The translations under genes were made by a program, and so were the position numbers. Below are positions 1 through 9,526 of a DNA stretch of 57,317 nucleotides, piece after piece. Below the pieces are notes generated by a model, which worked only from the letters and a program-made list of their open reading frames with translations, had not been told where the DNA came from and did no database searches. The stretch comes from Candidatus Moraniibacteriota bacterium (GTDB lineage Bacteria > Patescibacteriota > Minisyncoccia > Moranbacterales > GCA-2747515), in the NCBI GenBank assembly GCA_002747515.1, contig PDPP01000021.1, forward strand, positions 1 to 57,317. The letters run 5' to 3'. The stretch's first letter is position 1; the number at the start of each line of letters is the position of its first letter.

Positions 1-1
1 T

Positions 2-244
2 GCCGGTCGAGTTGCCACAAAGACCAACAGTCTTTCCGTGACACATCCGGAACTTGCCAAAGAATATTCACCAAAAAATCAAATTCCAGCAAATAAAGTC
101 ATTGCTGGTACGAGCAAAAAACTTTGGTGGATATGCTCGGTTTGTTCTCATGAGTGGCAAGCTGTTGGCAATAATCGTGTAAATGGAAGGGGTTGTCCGG
201 TGTGTGCTCGTCGGAAGAGAAGAAAGAAGAAGGAGGAGGATTAA
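2..244 (+). CDS. Zinc-ribbon repeat protein (DUF4379-like), 5' truncated by window edge
   Basis: Open frame continues upstream of the listed GTG start (AGRVATKTNSLSVTHPELAKEY...); W-W-x-C-x2-C...GCPVC pattern typical of probable zinc-ribbon repeats. Confidence 0.6.
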   Translation, partial: AGRVATKTNSLSVTHPELAKEYSPKNQIPANKVIAGTSKKLWWICSVCSHEWQAVGNNRVNGRGCPVCARRKRRKKKEED

Positions 245-250
245 ATAAAA

Positions 251-291
251 CACCTCATCGGTCACAAAAGTGATCGGTGAGGTTTTTTGTA
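251..291 (+). terminator. Rho-independent terminator
   Basis: cacctcatcggtcac-aaaa-gtgatcggtgaggttttttt hairpin followed by T-tract. Confidence 0.75.
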
Positions 292-324
292 ATTATTTTT
301 TGAAAAAAAATTTTTATTGACAAG

Positions 325-648
325 GTGTATAGATGTCATTTAGTATGTGCAATGTGGAGAACAGAAGACATGTTTTTAATGTACAGTACAATTCAAAAAA
401 GATATTCTAAAAAGGATGTCGCATTCACAAAAAGGAGTAAAAGTATGGGTTGGAAACCAAGTCAGGATTATATACATTTGGTAAATGAATTAGCACAAAC
501 AAGAGGTGAATTAGTCGTAGAAGAAAAATATATATGGAAAGTTTTGAATAAATTTAAGGACGGAAAATTACATGTCAAATGTTATCCTATGGGGGCGCCA
601 TCACCAAAAGAAGTCTACAATCATGCTGTTGAATTAATGAAAAAATAG
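325..648 (+). CDS. Hypothetical protein
   Basis: 107 aa ORF followed by terminator; start uncertain (could be internal Met). Confidence 0.5.
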   Translation: MYRCHLVCAMWRTEDMFLMYSTIQKRYSKKDVAFTKRSKSMGWKPSQDYIHLVNELAQTRGELVVEEKYIWKVLNKFKDGKLHVKCYPMGAPSPKEVYNHAVELMKK

Positions 649-655
649 ATGGTAC

Positions 656-690
656 AACCTCATCGATTATAATAATCGATGAGGTTTTAA
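656..690 (+). terminator. Rho-independent terminator
   Basis: acctcatcgattat/ataatcgatgaggttt perfect hairpin + T-rich tail. Confidence 0.75.
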
Positions 691-730
691 AATTTATTAT
701 AAAAATGATTGTTGTGGTAAAATAAAAAAG

Positions 731-1507
731 ATGAAAGAAATATATTATTTTGTTATGTATTATTTTGATTTGTTGGTTAATTTTATTTCCAGTTTTTCTC
801 TGGAAAAACTAACAATGGAGGAAATAATCTCTTGGAGCATTCTTGGTATGACGACTCTTGTGTGTTTTGTTGTTTTGGGGAAGATTTTTATTATAAATAT
901 TTTGATTGAGAGAAAAAAGGGTTTGTCACGTCGATTTGCTGCAATGGAGAAAATATATAATATGGGGGTTGTTTTGGTGTTTGTGTATGCAGAAGCATGG
1001 TATAGATATGCAAAAAATACAGAAAAAAATGCTTTTGAAGGAGATATGAAAGATATGCGTGAAACAGCATCTAATCAAATTGTATCGTATCTTTTGGGTC
1101 GTAGTTGTATCAATCAAAAAGACCAGATAAAAGATATTCAAGTACGCTCTCGTGCAACTATAATGCAATCACATGTTCCATTATGGGCCAATGAAATTAT
1201 GAAGCGAGAAGAGTTGTTTAAGGAATTAATATTGCAGTTATTGGCGTATGAAGAATATTTGGCAAAATTTGAAAAAAAAGGTAAATATACACCTTCAGAA
1301 AATGTGGATATAGGCAAAGAAGATCAACGACGAAAGATTTTTAAAAAATATGGAGCAAAAAATGCGACAATGTCTCTCAGTAAAAGTCGCTATAAGAAGC
1401 TTGTGAAGGTGTTTTCTGAGTGGGATGATAATTTTATAAAACTTTCAGATGCAGAAAAATTGTCTCGTTCGGAAAAAAACACATTGTTTTTTGGTGATAA
1501 AAAATGA
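731..1507 (+). CDS. Hypothetical membrane protein
   Basis: 258 aa ORF with N-terminal hydrophobic segments; ATGA-overlap with next CDS. Confidence 0.65.
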   Translation: MKEIYYFVMYYFDLLVNFISSFSLEKLTMEEIISWSILGMTTLVCFVVLGKIFIINILIERKKGLSRRFAAMEKIYNMGVVLVFVYAEAWYRYAKNTEKNAFEGDMKDMRETASNQIVSYLLGRSCINQKDQIKDIQVRSRATIMQSHVPLWANEIMKREELFKELILQLLAYEEYLAKFEKKGKYTPSENVDIGKEDQRRKIFKKYGAKNATMSLSKSRYKKLVKVFSEWDDNFIKLSDAEKLSRSEKNTLFFGDKK

Positions 1508-2595
1508 TTTATTTTGTGAAAAAAAGAAGAATATATATTTTAGCAATTAGTGTATTCATTGCAAGCTTTTCTATTGTGAGTTACTTTGTATTTTTTTATG
1601 GATGTAAACCTCAAATAATCTCAGTCAAGATGCATCATGTACAAAATGATGTACAAGATTTTCCGGAAATTGAAAAGAAACAGAATATCATTGAAAATGA
1701 ATGTGAGAAGAAAGAAAGTGATGGGATAGTAGTGAGTAATGATATTGTAGAAGGCAGTGAAATTGTTGTTGAAAAAGAGAAGGAGAAATACAAACCTTTT
1801 AAGTTTGCAATTATTGGAGATAGTGAGCGTGAGAAGAGTCCATATGGTTTTGGCGAAAATGCATATGGTGTGTTTGATCATGTTAAAACATTATATCCAG
1901 ATTTTGTTTTGTTTACAGGTGACATTATTATGGCTAATGCTGATTCACGTGGTCCACGAGTGAGTATTAGACATGTACGAAAAGTATTTGATAAATATTT
2001 TGCAAATATTCCATATTATATTGTTTTTGGGTATCATGATGTTGAATGTGGTGTGACTTGTGTAGATTTATGGCAAGAATATTTTTCTGATCATAAATAT
2101 ATTGCTGATAAAAAGAGAGTCTTACATTATTCTTTTGATTATGAAAATACGCATTTTGTAATTTTGTCGACTGACTGGCCAACAAAAAGAACAATCAAAG
2201 CAGAGCAACTCTCATGGTTGGAGAAGGATTTAGAAAAAAATAAATTAAAAAATGTTATTGTAGCAACGCATGTACCACCTGTGACGTTTTACAAAAAATC
2301 TGCAAAAAATTGTCATGATTTTGCATGTCAACCTGAATTACAGAGAAAGTTGCAATATATTTTTAAAAATGGTGGGGTAGATCTCGTGATTTCTGGACAT
2401 GAGGCGGTGTTTGATCATAAGATTGTTGATGGAATTCATTATATACTCAGTGGTAATACACTTGGCGGTAAAGCAAAATATAAGGGCGTAAAATCTGGTC
2501 AAACATTTAGCGAGGTTTTGATAAATGGAAGTTCAATCATTGTGCGAGGAATTGATATGGAAGATGGACTTTTGCGAGAAATTAAAGTGAGGTAA
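1504..2595 (+). CDS. Membrane-anchored calcineurin-like metallophosphoesterase family protein (divergent)
   Basis: N-terminal TM; FAIIGDSE, LFTGDII, FGYHDVE, VATHVPP, VISGHE blocks in the order of the metallophosphoesterase fold. Confidence 0.65.
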   Translation: MIYFVKKRRIYILAISVFIASFSIVSYFVFFYGCKPQIISVKMHHVQNDVQDFPEIEKKQNIIENECEKKESDGIVVSNDIVEGSEIVVEKEKEKYKPFKFAIIGDSEREKSPYGFGENAYGVFDHVKTLYPDFVLFTGDIIMANADSRGPRVSIRHVRKVFDKYFANIPYYIVFGYHDVECGVTCVDLWQEYFSDHKYIADKKRVLHYSFDYENTHFVILSTDWPTKRTIKAEQLSWLEKDLEKNKLKNVIVATHVPPVTFYKKSAKNCHDFACQPELQRKLQYIFKNGGVDLVISGHEAVFDHKIVDGIHYILSGNTLGGKAKYKGVKSGQTFSEVLINGSSIIVRGIDMEDGLLREIKVR

Positions 2596-2702
2596 ATAAT
2601 GGGTTATATGTAAAATAGCAAAATTATACATCATAGGTTTTTGGTTTTTGTTTGAAATTAAGGAATTATGAATGGAAGTAATTTTTGTGGTAAAATAAAA
2701 GC

Positions 2703-2885
2703 ATGAGAAGGATATTTCATAGAGAAGTGCCACATTTTGTAGGATTATCTACAATTTTAGTGTTAGCATTTATGATCTGGGCAGTTATTTGGCTCGGAGA
2801 TCAACAAATGAACGAAGATATGCAAATTCGGGAAGGGAACATTGGGGAAATTCTCTATGATTTTTTGACTTCACAAATTAATTAG
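2703..2885 (+). CDS. Small hypothetical membrane protein
   Basis: 60 aa ORF with one TM segment. Confidence 0.4.
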   Translation: MRRIFHREVPHFVGLSTILVLAFMIWAVIWLGDQQMNEDMQIREGNIGEILYDFLTSQIN

Positions 2886-3110
2886 AAGAGTGAATTATTT
2901 GCAAGTGATCCGTTTTGTGCAAATGTGCAGAATGTATTTTTTTGGTACTATAATCTGAAACGTAAAAGAGAGGTTTGTAAAAAAATGGAAAAAATTAATA
3001 TTTGTGCAAAAGCGTTGATTTTTTTTGTAAAAATCGGTACAATTTGTTAGTTATATGAAAAATAATTTTTTATAAAAAGTTCTTTATTGTAAGAGAGGGA
3101 GGAAGATAAA

Positions 3111-3614
3111 ATGGATAGAGTATGGACATGGCCAAATATCATCACTGTGGCACGGTTGTTTTTTGGTGTATATTGGCTTTATCTTGCTACATTGCCGAAT
3201 AGTTTTTTTGTAGGAATAATGATGTTTGTGTTATGCGGTCTTTTGCCAGATGTAATTGATGGGTGGCTGGCACGAACATTCAATCAAAAAACGCGTTTTG
3301 GAGAATTTTTAGATCCTTTTGCAGATAAAATTCTTTTTTATCTTGCTATTTTATTATTATTCTCTGAAAATGTATGGTGGTCAGTGTTTATCCTTCTTGC
3401 GTGTGATATAGCATCTACATTTCTTCATTTTTTTAAAAGTGGTGGCGCTGTTAAAAGTGGAAAACAAAAATTTTTCTTACAAAACTGTGCACTTGGAGTT
3501 TTTATATTTGCTAAAATTACAGAATCAAATATAGCGTTTGTATTTGCGAACTTTGTATTGATTTGCGCAACTTTTTTTGCATTACATTCACTATGGAGTC
3601 GATTAAGGCGATAA
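3111..3614 (+). CDS. pgsA: CDP-alcohol phosphatidyltransferase family protein
   Basis: CDP-OH-P motif DGWLARTFNQKTRFGEFLDPFADK. Confidence 0.8.
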   Translation: MDRVWTWPNIITVARLFFGVYWLYLATLPNSFFVGIMMFVLCGLLPDVIDGWLARTFNQKTRFGEFLDPFADKILFYLAILLLFSENVWWSVFILLACDIASTFLHFFKSGGAVKSGKQKFFLQNCALGVFIFAKITESNIAFVFANFVLICATFFALHSLWSRLRR

Positions 3615-3615
3615 T

Positions 3616-3650
3616 TGTAGAGGTGATTGTATAATACAATCACCTCTCTT
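3616..3650 (+). terminator. Rho-independent terminator
   Basis: agaggtgattgtataatacaatcacctct perfect palindrome. Confidence 0.7.
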
Positions 3651-3707
3651 CTATATTTGTAGTTGATATAATATAATTACTATAGAATTATTTTTTAGAG
3701 ATGTGTT

Positions 3708-4508
3708 ATGAAAATTATTACATGGAATGTCAATGGTATTCGTGCAGTAGAACGAAAAAAAGAATTACAAAATCTTCTAGAGACATATGTACCAGATGTG
3801 TTGTTTTTACAAGAGATTAAGGGGAAGAGGGAACAATTTAGTAATTTTCTCACAAAAAATGAGATTTATGAACAATATTATCATAGTGCAGAAAAACCGG
3901 GCTATGCAGGTACAGGTATTTGGATTAGTCGGGAATTTCTGCAAAATGTAAGTGATGCTACATTTGATGTTCAAGTGCCAAAAGCACCAAATGCAGATGA
4001 AGGACGTGTATCACATGTATCTTTTGTGTTTAATGAACAAATATATGATTTATTATCAATTTATTTTCCAAATGGCGGTAAGAGTGAAAAGGCATGGGAA
4101 GAAAAATTAGATTTTTTTGATCGTGTTTTGGAATATATGAATGAACTTCGTAATCGAGAGCATGAAGTGATTGTCGGAGGTGATATGAATGTAGCACATA
4201 CAGAGATTGATCTTGCGCGTGCAAAGGAGAATGATGGTAATATTGGATTTCATCCACGAGAGCGTGCATGGATGGATCGCGTTTTGGAAAATGATTGGGC
4301 GGATGTATGGCGGACAAAAAATCCTAAAGTAACAGATGTGTATTCATGGTGGGATATGATTACACGTGCACGAGAAAGAAATGTGGGATGGCGTATTGAT
4401 TATTTTTTTGTAGACAAGAATTTTGTTAAAAAAGTGAGTGAGATAGAATATCTCAATGAACAGATGGGTTCTGATCACTGTCCACTTTTTATGCAGATTG
4501 ATGTGTAA
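3708..4508 (+). CDS. xth: Exodeoxyribonuclease III
   Basis: MKIITWNVNGIRA...LFLQEIKG...GGDMNVAHTEIDL...SDHCPL signature of AP endonuclease/ExoIII family. Confidence 0.9.
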   Translation: MKIITWNVNGIRAVERKKELQNLLETYVPDVLFLQEIKGKREQFSNFLTKNEIYEQYYHSAEKPGYAGTGIWISREFLQNVSDATFDVQVPKAPNADEGRVSHVSFVFNEQIYDLLSIYFPNGGKSEKAWEEKLDFFDRVLEYMNELRNREHEVIVGGDMNVAHTEIDLARAKENDGNIGFHPRERAWMDRVLENDWADVWRTKNPKVTDVYSWWDMITRARERNVGWRIDYFFVDKNFVKKVSEIEYLNEQMGSDHCPLFMQIDV

Positions 4509-4511
4509 TAT

Positions 4512-5048
4512 ATGATTGAGATACTTTTTTCAATTTTTGTAGTTATTTTATGTGTGTGGATTATATATACAGTGCTTTTTCTTGCACCGTGGCTACCAAC
4601 TTTTTCCAGAGATATGAAACGCATTGTGGAAATCGCAAACCTCGATGAAGGAGATGTCTTTTGTGAATTAGGATCAGGAGATGGACGTGTGAGTTTTTAT
4701 GTGAGTGAAAAAAGTCCACAGGCAAAAATTATTGGCGTAGAGATTTCTTATATATTACATAGTATTGCTAGTGTAAAAAAAATGTTTTCTCATGCAAAAA
4801 ACATCACATTTAAAAGAGAAGATATTTATAGAACAAATCTTAGTGATGTAGATGTAATCTATGTATTTGCAACATCACGATCTGCGAATAGACTTGCAAG
4901 ATATTTACAAAAATCTGTAAAAAAAGGTTCTCGAATCATATCTTATAATTTTCAGTTACCATTTGAGTCAAAGGTAGCAACTGAAAAGAAGGTAAAAGAA
5001 AAAAAGAGGACATGGTATTATATGTGTATGATATGGTTAGATAAATAA
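4512..5048 (+). CDS. Class I SAM-dependent methyltransferase
   Basis: GDVFCELGSGDGRVSFY motif I; N-terminal TM helix. Confidence 0.7.
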   Translation: MIEILFSIFVVILCVWIIYTVLFLAPWLPTFSRDMKRIVEIANLDEGDVFCELGSGDGRVSFYVSEKSPQAKIIGVEISYILHSIASVKKMFSHAKNITFKREDIYRTNLSDVDVIYVFATSRSANRLARYLQKSVKKGSRIISYNFQLPFESKVATEKKVKEKKRTWYYMCMIWLDK

Positions 5049-5099
5049 TGATGTGTGGCTAGTGGTAAACAGATGTAATCAGTGATAATATATTAAGCT

Positions 5100-5705
5100 A
5101 TGGTACAAAATCGTGTGAGACATCATGTAAATCCATTGGCAGATCGTACAGAACATCGATTTAGTGGATTTGGTAATGATAAACCTATTATTGTGGATAT
5201 TGGTGCTGATAGGGGAGAATTCAGTGAAAAATTAGTATATCTTTTTGGTGAAGAAAAAAATTTTATCGTGTGTGAAATTCGTAAGCCATTGGCGAGAAAG
5301 CTTGAGAAAAAATTTGAGAGTTACAAAAATGTTGTAGTTTTTGATGGTGATATGGTGCGAAATTTTGAAAATATTTTAAAACCATCTGTAGATAGTAATA
5401 TTCTCATTGAAGAAATATATATAAATTTTCCAGATCCATGGTTTAAAGAGCGACACAAAAAACGACGTATTATACATAAAGCATTTTTGGAGAGTGTGCA
5501 AAGGTGGATATCACCACAAACAAAATGGATTTTTCAGACAGACCAAAAGCAATTGTTTGATGAAACTGTGGAGGTTTTGAAAGAAATTGAAAATAGTGAA
5601 TTACATTTTTTTGATGAATCGCCATATGGTTACACAACAAAATGGGAGGATGCAAAAGTATCGGCAGGTAATAGGATTTATCGAGTATTTTTTTATTTAA
5701 AATAA
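5100..5705 (+). CDS. trmB: tRNA (guanine-N7-)-methyltransferase
   Basis: VDIGADRGEFSEK motif I and INFPDPWFKERHKKRRI hallmark. Confidence 0.9.
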   Translation: MVQNRVRHHVNPLADRTEHRFSGFGNDKPIIVDIGADRGEFSEKLVYLFGEEKNFIVCEIRKPLARKLEKKFESYKNVVVFDGDMVRNFENILKPSVDSNILIEEIYINFPDPWFKERHKKRRIIHKAFLESVQRWISPQTKWIFQTDQKQLFDETVEVLKEIENSELHFFDESPYGYTTKWEDAKVSAGNRIYRVFFYLK

Positions 5706-5708
5706 TAT

Positions 5709-6083
5709 ATGCAAAAAGAAATGTTTTATTTTTTATTATTTCTCATATCAATCTTCTTTATAGGATGGTATATTGTCGCGTATTCTTTTTATGATAGTCA
5801 AGTTGACGAACAAAAGGTATTTGTAACAGATGGATGTACACTTTTTTTTGATGGAAAATTACATGAATGTTGCGTGGAACATGATCGTGCATACTGGCAA
5901 GGTGGTTCTAGTACGCAGCGAAAGAGTGTGGATGAAAAATTTAAAGAGTGTGTTTATAAAACTTCAAATAATAAGATGCTCTCATACGGTATGTATGTAG
6001 CTGTACGCGTTTTTGCTATTCCATATATTAATACGCCATGGAGGTGGGGATTTGGATGGGAGTTTGGTCGAGGGTACTTGTAA
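5709..6083 (+). CDS. Hypothetical protein with phospholipase A2-like CCxxHD motif
   Basis: N-terminal TM; DGCTLFFDGKLHECCVEHDRAYWQGG. Confidence 0.55.
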   Translation: MQKEMFYFLLFLISIFFIGWYIVAYSFYDSQVDEQKVFVTDGCTLFFDGKLHECCVEHDRAYWQGGSSTQRKSVDEKFKECVYKTSNNKMLSYGMYVAVRVFAIPYINTPWRWGFGWEFGRGYL

Positions 6084-6133
6084 TGATAATTTATGAATTT
6101 TTAATTTTCAAAATTCTTTTTTACTATATATAA

Positions 6134-7198
6134 TTATTTTTGGTATTCGTTTTCTAAATACAATTTAAATCTTTTGAGGCCTTCGATGATTTTTTTTTCG
6201 TCAAGTGCATAACTCAGTCTGATACGGTCTTTTTTACCAAACCATTCTCCATTATAGACCACAATATTATATTTGTAGTAGAGATCTTCCATGACTTTTT
6301 GCGGATTTTTAATTGTGACAAAAACATAAAATGCACCTTCAGGTTTCCATACTTGCAGGCCAAGTTTTTTGATGCCATTGTAGATTAGATCACGTCTTTT
6401 TTGCCAAATATGTGCTTGATCATTGAGATATTTCTGTGACATTTTAGTTGCCATAAGTGCCATCTCTTGACTGACAATACTTGTGTTCATGGAAGTGTGT
6501 GTTTTTATTTCCGTCATTTTTTTAATCCAATCATGGTTTCGTGCATAAATATATCCAATACGCGCACCACACAGTGAATATGATTTTGAAAAAGAATTGA
6601 TAGTGAGAACATTTTCCCCTTCAATGAGATAATTCTTTCTCTCGTAAATCATATCTTTGTACACTTCATCAGATAATACATAGATGCCATGTTTTTGTGT
6701 AATTTTTTCAATTTCTTTTAATGTATCAATTTCTTGTACAGTTCCAGTTGGGTTTCCAGGAGAATTGATGATGACAGCTTTACAATTTTTGACTTTTTCT
6801 TTGAAATTTTTTATATCAATTTTTCCTTTAACAAGATCATAATATCTACATGTCATATGTGCATACTTCACGTTGTGTGGATAAGAATAATAATAGGGTC
6901 GTGGTATAAGAATTTTTGCATCTTTTTCGTAAAGTGCTCTCAGAGCGAGGTCGATTCCTTCGGATGCACCGTTGGTAATAATGATATTTTCTTTTTTTGC
7001 GCCTGGATAATTTTTTGCGATTGCTTTACGTAATTTTTCTTTTCCTTGTATTTCACCATATTTAAATTCTTTGTAATCTTTGAGAAAGTCAAAACAAATT
7101 TTAGGTGGCGGAAGATCTGGTTGTCCAGAGCCAAAAGATATGAGGTTATCTGATTGCTTTCCAATGAAAAAAGAAGCACTTGTAATTTTTTTGTTCAT
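6134..7198 (-). CDS. Pyridoxal-phosphate-dependent class I/II aminotransferase
   Basis: NSPGNPTG, SDEVYKDMIYE, SFSKSYSLCGARIGY; start placed at MNKKITSASFF rather than ORF start 7240. Confidence 0.85.
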   Translation of the reverse strand: MNKKITSASFFIGKQSDNLISFGSGQPDLPPPKICFDFLKDYKEFKYGEIQGKEKLRKAIAKNYPGAKKENIIITNGASEGIDLALRALYEKDAKILIPRPYYYSYPHNVKYAHMTCRYYDLVKGKIDIKNFKEKVKNCKAVIINSPGNPTGTVQEIDTLKEIEKITQKHGIYVLSDEVYKDMIYERKNYLIEGENVLTINSFSKSYSLCGARIGYIYARNHDWIKKMTEIKTHTSMNTSIVSQEMALMATKMSQKYLNDQAHIWQKRRDLIYNGIKKLGLQVWKPEGAFYVFVTIKNPQKVMEDLYYKYNIVVYNGEWFGKKDRIRLSYALDEKKIIEGLKRFKLYLENEYQK

Positions 7199-7263
7199 AA
7201 TATCTTGTAAGCATATAAAAGATAACTCTAAATGTATCACATCAAAAAAATCTAATCAAAACA

Positions 7264-7288
7264 AAAACCTCGAAAATTTCGAGGTTTT
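7264..7288. terminator. Bidirectional terminator hairpin
   Basis: aaaacctcgaaaatttcgaggtttt palindrome. Confidence 0.7.
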
Positions 7289-7304
7289 CAAAATAACTCT
7301 TAGA

Positions 7305-7691
7305 TTATTTTACATCTTTGCAACCTTCTTCTAAAGTTTTTGTAACTGCATTAACGATTTCATCTGGCGTATATTCTGATTTGACCATATATTTTACAGC
7401 ACCCATATCAAGTGCTTTTTGTATATCTTCATCATTATCGAGATTACTAATAACAATGATATTGCATTTGAATTTTGCATTTTCTTGTAATGCTTCTAAT
7501 ATTGCAAATCCGTCCATTTGAGGCATCATGATATCGAGAAGGACAAGATCTGGTTCAAAATCAATTGCGCGCATAGCACCAGTAAGACCATTTTCTTCTG
7601 ATAAAACTTCATATCCGCGAGCACTAAGTGCGCTTTCATACATTTCTCGGATATCTGCGTGATCATCAATGATCAATATTTTTTTGTTCAT
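7305..7691 (-). CDS. CheY-like response regulator receiver protein
   Basis: IIDDHADIRE, LVLLDIMMPQMDG, VISN, VKSEYTP; intact receiver residues, no output domain. Confidence 0.9.
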   Translation of the reverse strand: MNKKILIIDDHADIREMYESALSARGYEVLSEENGLTGAMRAIDFEPDLVLLDIMMPQMDGFAILEALQENAKFKCNIIVISNLDNDEDIQKALDMGAVKYMVKSEYTPDEIVNAVTKTLEEGCKDVK

Positions 7692-7710
7692 ATGTTTATT
7701 AAATTATAAA

Positions 7711-9513
7711 TTACTTCTTTAAAGATAATGTAACACAAAAGTCGCTACCTTTGCCAATAGAACTAGTTACATCAATAGTTCCACCAAGTTCTTTGAGTAA
7801 TTTCTTTATCAGTGGCAAAGCAAGGCCTGAGCCACTATAAATACGTTTAACATGTCCATCAACTTGTTCAAATTTTTCAAAAATGATTTTTAGATTACTT
7901 TTTTTGATGCCAATGCCATTATCTTTTATGTGGATTTTTACATGCTCGTTTTTGATTTTTTCTACATAAATTTCTATTTGACCCACATTTTTTTCAGTGA
8001 ATTTTATAGCATTGTCTATGAGGTTTGTAAAAATTTGCTGTAATTTCTTTTGATCACTTTCTACAATTAATTTTTCATCTGGAAGGACAAGTTTAATTTT
8101 TTTGTGCTCAACTGCGCAACGAATTTGTGATTCAAGGTATATTTCTGTAAGGAGTTTATCAAGTCGAATAGTTTTTTTATCAAATTGCATTTTTCCTGTT
8201 TCAATTTTTTCGATATCAAGTATATTTGTAATCATTTCTGATAGATTGTCAGTATTTTTGATAATGTCTATCAATTTATTTTTCTGTTCTTTTGTGATAT
8301 CGCCACAATCTTCGTGTGTAAGCATTGATGCGAAACCTTTGATGATTGTTAAAGGAGTACGAAGCTCATGAGATGTGATTGATATAATCTCACTTTTTGT
8401 TTTTTCAACTTTTTTTAGTCTATCATAAGCTTCTGTAAGTTTTTTTCGAGATCTTTTTTCCTCTGTAATGTCTTCTATATATGCGTCGACAAAAAGTTCA
8501 TTGTTTTTTATGGAAGGGCGTGCGTAAAATCTGATCCAGAGGTCATGGCCTTTTAGCGTTTTGATTTTATATTCATTTCCAATAATTTCTTTTCCATTAA
8601 GCAATGTTTCGATTACTTCTTCTTTATCTCTTTTATTTAGAAAATCTTGCATATGAATATTATTTTTTGCAATGAATTGATCATTCGGAATTTCACCAAG
8701 TCTAATAAGAGAATTATTCCAAATGATTGGAGTGTCTAGCTTCGTTTTTTTATCTAATTTTGTTTTAAATATACCTACTGGAATGTTCTGAATAAGAGAT
8801 CTGAACTCTAATTGAATAGTTTTTTTCTGTTGTTTTAGATCTGCTCCTGTTTTTATGATATACATGATCAATCCAATCATGAGTATAAGTATGAGTATGA
8901 AGAGGCTGATAAGTCTTTGCGTAATCCTAGTTAATTCAGCCTGTATATCGTTCATATAAATACCAGTTCCGAGCATCCATCCCCATGGTTCGAATGTTGT
9001 GACATGTGATAATTTTTGGACATATTTATGCGGATTTGATTTTGATGTCCATTTGTATGATATGCAGTTATTTGTAGGATCACCATCTTTTGCTGTCTTG
9101 AGCATTTCTTCACCAAATTTGTATCCAGTAGGATCGGTATATGTATTAAAATCTGAACCATAAAGGTCTTTGTATGGGTGAGCTATCATTATCCCAGTAT
9201 CTAATGTATTTACCCAGAAATATTCATCATCATTTTTTCCATAACGAAAATTATTAATCATATTTATAGCAATTTTTTGTGCGACATCTCTATCAATAAC
9301 GCCTTGATTTTCTTTTTTATGGAGTTCATAGAGAACGCCTAAAAATTCTTCTGATATTTCATGAATGAGAGTTTTTCTTTCTTCGATTAAAACATCATTG
9401 ATTTTTGGTATGAGAAAAAAGAAAAAGAAGGAGCTAGAAATAACAGAAAAAATGATTGTGATAATTACAATTTTTTCAAATGCTATATTGAAAGTTTCTT
9501 TAAATAGATTCAT
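7711..9513 (-). CDS. Sensor histidine kinase (Cache + PAS-like + HisKA + HATPase), H-box intact, G2 box GLAL
   Basis: DEYFWVNTLDTGIMIAHP cache; ITSHELRTPLT; TNLIDNAIKFTE; DNGIGI; GSGLALPLIKKL. Confidence 0.9.
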   Translation of the reverse strand: MNLFKETFNIAFEKIVIITIIFSVISSSFFFFFLIPKINDVLIEERKTLIHEISEEFLGVLYELHKKENQGVIDRDVAQKIAINMINNFRYGKNDDEYFWVNTLDTGIMIAHPYKDLYGSDFNTYTDPTGYKFGEEMLKTAKDGDPTNNCISYKWTSKSNPHKYVQKLSHVTTFEPWGWMLGTGIYMNDIQAELTRITQRLISLFILILILMIGLIMYIIKTGADLKQQKKTIQLEFRSLIQNIPVGIFKTKLDKKTKLDTPIIWNNSLIRLGEIPNDQFIAKNNIHMQDFLNKRDKEEVIETLLNGKEIIGNEYKIKTLKGHDLWIRFYARPSIKNNELFVDAYIEDITEEKRSRKKLTEAYDRLKKVEKTKSEIISITSHELRTPLTIIKGFASMLTHEDCGDITKEQKNKLIDIIKNTDNLSEMITNILDIEKIETGKMQFDKKTIRLDKLLTEIYLESQIRCAVEHKKIKLVLPDEKLIVESDQKKLQQIFTNLIDNAIKFTEKNVGQIEIYVEKIKNEHVKIHIKDNGIGIKKSNLKIIFEKFEQVDGHVKRIYSGSGLALPLIKKLLKELGGTIDVTSSIGKGSDFCVTLSLKK

Positions 9514-9526
9514 GATATTGACAGTG

